From contig NZ_CAMLGT010000219.1 of NCBI RefSeq assembly GCF_946479605.1, forward strand, positions 1 through 6,504: DNA of 6,504 bases. Reading direction: 5' to 3'. Below the pieces are notes generated by a model that was given only the letters and a program-made list of their open reading frames with translations, searched no databases and was not told the origin of the DNA. Origin of the DNA: an uncultured Lacibacter sp. GTDB taxonomy: Bacteria > Bacteroidota > Bacteroidia > Chitinophagales > Chitinophagaceae. The translations under genes and the position numbers were made by a program. Shown here piece after piece: positions 5,749 to 6,504 of this stretch. Positions within the stretch are counted from its first letter, which is position 1, and each line of letters opens with the position of its first letter.

Positions 5749-6339
5749 TTAGAGTTTAAGAATGAACGGAAGAATAAGATTGGCCATAATAAAACCACCC
5801 ACCATAAAACTGATGGTTGCGATTAATGAAGGCCATTGCAATGTGGAAAGACCCATGATGGCATGACCACTTGTGCAGCCACCTGCATAACGTGTACCAA
5901 AGCCAACGAGAAAGCCACCCACCACCATCATGATAAAACCACGCAGTGTAAACAGGCTGCTCCAGTTAAATACTTCAGTTGGAACAAGTGAATCGTAATT
6001 TGTAATTCCGTACGTGGCCAACTCTGTACTCAACTTTGGATTTACGATCATTGGCTCAGGATTTTGCAGGAACAGAAAAGCAATAAAGCCTCCTATTAAA
6101 ATACCACCTACAAAAAATAAGTTCCAGACTTCTTTTTTCCAATCGTAATTGAAGAACGGAATTTTCGCCGGCAAACATGCTGCGCAGATATGCCGCAGTG
6201 AAGATGAAATACCAAAGGTTTTGTTACCGATGATGAGCAGTGTGGGTACCGTTAACCCAATCAGCGGACCGGCAACGTACCATGGCCACGGTTGTTTAAT
6301 AAACTCAATGAGGTTCATGATTGTGTCGTTTAAGTTCAT
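5749..6339 (-). CDS. YeeE/YedE-family membrane protein, first (N-terminal-type) half transporter
   Basis: This 196-residue inner-membrane protein is the first gene of the minus-strand operon. It has about four membrane helices (roughly 19-38, 73-92, 132-151 and 171-195). GFGTRYAGGCTSGHAIMG (146-163) is the hallmark of the N-terminal-type YeeE/YedE (PmpA-like) half, with conserved Cys155. A second pair, HICAACLPA (50-58), has C52xxC55 near helix 1. With the 5191-5742 protein it would form a two-subunit version of the single-chain YeeE. Spacing to the next gene is 6 nt, so the halves are almost certainly co-translated. Start choice is uncertain: ATG 6339 gives 196 residues, while ATG 6318 (Met8) begins at MNLIEFIKQPWPWYVAG, which fits the family N-terminus as I recall it. 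Both starts are preceded by A-rich, SD-free sequence. Thiosulfate or another small sulfur anion is the probable substrate. Confidence 0.87.
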   Translation of the reverse strand: MNLNDTIMNLIEFIKQPWPWYVAGPLIGLTVPTLLIIGNKTFGISSSLRHICAACLPAKIPFFNYDWKKEVWNLFFVGGILIGGFIAFLFLQNPEPMIVNPKLSTELATYGITNYDSLVPTEVFNWSSLFTLRGFIMMVVGGFLVGFGTRYAGGCTSGHAIMGLSTLQWPSLIATISFMVGGFIMANLILPFILKL

Positions 6340-6348
6340 GCAAGGTAG

Positions 6349-6367
6349 AATTCCACCTGCCGGAATT
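6349..6367. repeat. Short perfect inverted repeat in the sulfur-operon leader
   Basis: AATTCC (6349-6354) and GGAATT (6362-6367) are perfect inverted repeats separated by a 7-nt spacer. They begin 10 nt upstream of the first start codon of the operon. This position suits an operator or a leader hairpin controlling the first yeeE gene. Six-base arms can occur by chance, and no regulator gene is visible in the window. Confidence 0.35.
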
Positions 6368-6402
6368 ATGTGATAAATATTACATTGGAATGCGATGCTT
6401 TT

Positions 6403-6436
6403 CTAAGGTACAGAAGAAAGAAACGGATAAAATCAA
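6403..6436 (-). promoter_or_regulatory. Weak candidate Bacteroidota-type promoter for the sulfur operon
   Basis: On the minus strand TTG (6436-6434) is followed after 23 nt by TACCTTAG (6410-6403), one mismatch from the Bacteroidota -7 consensus TAnnTTTG. Transcription would start about 60 nt before the first ATG (6339). The spacing is at the long end of the range I recall for these promoters, and AT-rich DNA produces such matches easily, so this is a tentative placement. Confidence 0.2.
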
Positions 6437-6504
6437 TTGTTGTTTGAAACTTCGCCTGGCTGTTTTGTTTCTTTTTGCTTCGGCTTAAACATACTGTTGG
6501 CAAC
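6433..6504 (-). CDS. Possible 3' end of an upstream minus-strand gene
   Basis: From the right edge a minus-strand frame runs 23 codons to a TGA at 6435-6433, giving a hydrophilic Lys/Gln/Asn-rich tail (MFKPKQKETKQPGEV, then SNNN). Such a polar tail is plausible for the end of a real protein, and 93 nt would then separate it from the yeeE pair. It is too short to assign to a family, and chance is a real alternative. Confidence 0.2.
   Translation of the reverse strand, partial: VANSMFKPKQKETKQPGEVSNNN

Noticed and set aside
5191..6339. A single yeeE gene broken by a frameshift
   Set aside because: Each half has its own ATG, a complete set of helices and one signature motif, with a 6-nt intergenic gap and an extra N-terminal extension on the second. 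Two-gene YeeE/YedE pairs are a normal arrangement.
6439..6487. Short plus-strand frame with a hydrophobic, signal-like peptide near the right edge
   Set aside because: It starts at TTG and stops after 14 codons (LKLRLAVLFLFASA); too short and without context to be a gene.
1..6504. Mobile element, CRISPR array, tRNA or rRNA
   Set aside because: No transposase or integrase, direct-repeat array, or tRNA/rRNA-like stretch was seen; coding sequence fills almost the whole window.

Overview
The window looks like chromosomal DNA of a Bacteroidota bacterium, probably a Chitinophagaceae-like lineage. The evidence is a moderate GC content, A-rich leaders with mostly no Shine-Dalgarno, and Bacteroidota-style protein features (a SoxB-like Tat protein with a Cys-rich N-terminus and a lipoprotein cytochrome c). 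This placement is inferred from composition and protein style, not from a marker gene. Nearly every base codes for protein. I see no rRNA, tRNA, CRISPR array, insertion sequence or origin.

Left, plus strand (1-668): the last 46 codons of a TusE/DsrC-family sulfur-relay protein, then a soluble DsrE2-like protein 19 nt downstream. The unit closes with a strong hairpin plus T-rich tail that overlaps the last codons of the DsrE2-like gene. Both proteins belong to cytoplasmic sulfur-carrier families.

Right, minus strand (6339 down to 681): six tightly spaced genes (gaps 6, 16, 15, 13 and 26 nt) that look like one operon. In transcription order they are: two half-size YeeE/YedE membrane proteins; a diheme cytochrome c of the thiosulfate dehydrogenase TsdA type; a Tat-exported SoxB-like dimanganese hydrolase; a secreted single-Cys DsrE-family protein; and a 12-helix MFS transporter. 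The two units converge, with only 36 nt between their stop codons.

Together the genes read as a module for reduced sulfur. The YeeE/YedE pair would move thiosulfate or another sulfur species across the inner membrane. TsdA would couple two thiosulfates to tetrathionate, or the reverse. SoxB would hydrolyse a protein-bound sulfonate. The periplasmic DsrE protein could carry sulfur, and the cytoplasmic DsrC/DsrE2 pair could accept it. SoxXA, SoxYZ and SoxCD are not in the window. SoxB normally works on sulfonated SoxYZ, so its partner here is the main open question. The genes may lie outside the window, or the adjacent periplasmic DsrE protein may do the carrier job. The right edge (6340-6504) holds the operon leader with a small inverted repeat, a weak promoter candidate, and possibly the 3' end of another minus-strand gene.
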